64,000 nucleotides of DNA, from NCBI GenBank assembly GCA_934747265.1, contig CAKVGI010000005.1, positions 19,654 through 83,653 on the forward strand, in the 5' to 3' direction. Position 1 is the first letter of the stretch. Each line of letters begins with the position of its first letter. A program made the translations under genes and the position numbers. Below the pieces are notes generated by a model. That model worked only from the letters and a program-made list of their open reading frames with translations. It ran no database searches and was not told the origin of the DNA. Origin of the DNA: an uncultured Rickettsiales bacterium (GTDB taxonomy: Bacteria; Pseudomonadota; Alphaproteobacteria; Rickettsiales; UBA1997). This document shows positions 62,486-64,000 of this stretch, piece after piece.

Positions 62486-64000
62486 TTATTTTATAATGTA
62501 CCAAGATGCCTGATTATTTGTATCAACAATACATTGCATTTTTATAGTACCATCAACATCTACAACTTGACCAGTATTTGCAACTTCAAAGTCAAAATCA
62601 CCCCAGTCAATTTCATTATTAACTGCGAACGGTTGTTTACATTTTGGTAATTCCAAACATTCATAGATCATTTTGATACTTCCATCTTCATTTGTTTCCC
62701 ATTCGCCATTTTTGCCACATTTAATTGCTGGTTTATTATTTATTATCAAATTATTTTTATCTTTAAAATTTGATAATGTATAATAATCTGAAATTTGTGT
62801 TGTAGGTGTACTTACAGAATATGGACATACACCATCGGATGAAAAAGACAATTCACTATATTGAGCTTTTGGGAATGTCATTTCTCTTGAAACAGTATTA
62901 TTTTTTTCAGAAATAACACATATTCTAATTTTTCCATTACTTCTTCTAACTCCGTTTTGTCCCCCAGCTGCTAAGAAAGCGGAATGTATAAAACTAGAAC
63001 CGCCACCGCCACCACCACATTCATTATCATAAGAATAACTTGATTTAGCTAGTGCACAAGAATCTTGGAATCTATCATTATATTTTTTTGTTTCACAGAA
63101 TGTACTACCGCCAGCAAAATATCCACCTCCACCTTTTAATGTACCACCACCTTTAACAACATTACATCTAACCGTTAGTTTATTGTCATTTGTTGCAAAT
63201 TGGCCTCCACCTAAGCCTGGCATTTGAGTGTTTGTGTTGTGCCCACTAGCATTTCCACCAAATCTATGTCGTTCATATCCTTTTTCTTTTTCTCCAATTC
63301 CGCCAGCACCATCTCCGCCTCTTTCTTCTCTATCATTCTGATTTACACCAACTCTCGAAGCGCCACCACCACCGCCAGCAATAATAATTCTACTATCTAA
63401 ACTTTTTTCGTTATTCCAAGTACCATTAATTGTTCTAACATCACTCGCACCTCCACCACCACCTTCATAATACTGACCAGCTGATTTAGCGTAAGATAAA
63501 CCGCTTCCACCACCATTCCAACCACCAAGCCCATCACCAGATAGTATAAGTTGCCCTTCATCATCATATGTTCCATGTATTATAGCTGGGGAATTATGTC
63601 CTTTTTCACCAACATATAAATATAATTTTCTATTAACGATATTTAATTTTTTTAAATTTTCTTCATTTATTTCTAATATACCATAACTATAACCACCTTT
63701 TCCGCCCTTTGAATTGTAATTATTTACATTATCTTTACGAGCAACTGTATGACCACCGCCAGCACCCCAAACTTCAATTTTTAATTGTTTAGCATCATTT
63801 GGTATTTCAAATACTTGTGGACTTCCGGTGTATATGTAATCATAACATTCTCTATTTTCAACATCCATGTTATAAGTTAAAACTATTTCTTCACAGTCTG
63901 GTTCTGACATTTCTCCTCTACCTTCCCTAAACGCCTCATGCAAATTATCTATATTCTTATAATATTTTAAATAATTAGTATCCGATATATCTACTTTAAA
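62486..64000 (-). CDS. Glycine-rich surface/exported protein, 5'-truncated by the window edge
   Basis: The frame remains open to base 64000, so the N-terminus is missing. From the edge: a polar segment, then QVFEIPNDAKQLKIEVWGAG, which opens a glycine-rich beta domain with repeated GGGGG runs (several GGGGGA and GGGGGSSF blocks). The C-terminal region of about 120 residues has cysteines (CGKNGEWETN, LPKCKQPF, MQCIVD). Glycine-rich domains of this kind occur in extracellular adhesins and in prepilin-like proteins of related alphaproteobacteria; the lost N-terminus may hold a prepilin leader like those at 7833 and 26302. Function unknown. Confidence 0.7.
   Translation of the reverse strand, partial: FKVDISDTNYLKYYKNIDNLHEAFREGRGEMSEPDCEEIVLTYNMDVENRECYDYIYTGSPQVFEIPNDAKQLKIEVWGAGGGHTVARKDNVNNYNSKGGKGGYSYGILEINEENLKKLNIVNRKLYLYVGEKGHNSPAIIHGTYDDEGQLILSGDGLGGWNGGGSGLSYAKSAGQYYEGGGGGASDVRTINGTWNNEKSLDSRIIIAGGGGGASRVGVNQNDREERGGDGAGGIGEKEKGYERHRFGGNASGHNTNTQMPGLGGGQFATNDNKLTVRCNVVKGGGTLKGGGGYFAGGSTFCETKKYNDRFQDSCALAKSSYSYDNECGGGGGGSSFIHSAFLAAGGQNGVRRSNGKIRICVISEKNNTVSREMTFPKAQYSELSFSSDGVCPYSVSTPTTQISDYYTLSNFKDKNNLIINNKPAIKCGKNGEWETNEDGSIKMIYECLELPKCKQPFAVNNEIDWGDFDFEVANTGQVVDVDGTIKMQCIVDTNNQASWYIIK

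Overview
The window is a strongly AT-rich bacterial chromosome segment with dense, short-spaced housekeeping genes. Gene content points to an alphaproteobacterium: the rpmF-plsX-fabH cluster, an S1/S2/EF-Ts set, an LpoA-like lipoprotein, and a VirD4 coupling protein of the type found in rickettsia-like lineages. Phosphofructokinase, formate-tetrahydrofolate ligase and a radical-SAM ribonucleotide-reductase activase suggest a fermentative, probably host- or gut-associated anaerobe. This lineage placement is inference from gene content; no 16S gene is present. TGA is used as a stop, so the code is standard.

Layout. 1-11.4 kb: end of dnaE, an orphan ATP synthase epsilon gene with a small membrane protein, plsY, an LpoA-like lipoprotein, tRNA-Gln(CTG), iscS, a prepilin-like protein, pfkA-recR and two hypotheticals. 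11.4-24.2 kb (mostly minus strand): cmk, pyrH, a type IIG-like restriction-modification gene with a divergent Xre regulator, tsf, rpsB, ybeY, fabH, plsX and rpmF. The R-M unit sits between tsf and pyrH, genes that are normally neighbours. 24.4-34.2 kb: a divergent malate/lactate dehydrogenase, a second prepilin-like protein, fhs, hslU, a glutamine-synthetase-like protein, trxA, a probable xseB and rpsA.

34.3-43.6 kb is an accessory patchwork. It holds a 365-bp repeat (two full copies, one half copy) built from 3' pieces of a metallo-hydrolase-like gene and of radA. It also holds a HAD-dehydrogenase fusion broken by one TGA, a paralogous HAD gene, a tRNA-Lys-like sequence overlapping a gene end, a folE-CYTH-unknown operon and an Xre gene frameshifted in a poly-A run. 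Next come a SPASM-like cysteine-rich fragment directly upstream of a PqqD-like/methyltransferase fusion, a stray CYTH 3' fragment and a DUF262-HNH nuclease. This is the most likely place for an undescribed (RiPP-like or defence) system, although part of it looks decayed.

43.6-64 kb: typA, an MscS-family channel, an OmpA lipoprotein, a free-standing C-terminal piece of isoleucyl-tRNA synthetase, gyrB, tRNA-Gly(GCC), elbB, an NrdG-like activase, virD4, a lone RND pump, rsmG and a glycine-rich surface protein cut by the window end.

The most striking non-coding feature is a family of large composite repeats at 12.2-12.9, 20.0-21.2 and 56.3-57.5 kb, with a possible one-armed relic at 61.8-62.2 kb. 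Each complete copy has an AT-rich core of about 230-395 bp; in two copies the core is bounded by inverted GGGGGGTT / AACCCCCC. Two different arrays of GC-rich hairpin units flank the core (about 25-bp period on one side, about 50-bp on the other). Units are near-perfect next to the core and decay outward, so both arrays look polar, as if new units are added or repaired at the core edge.
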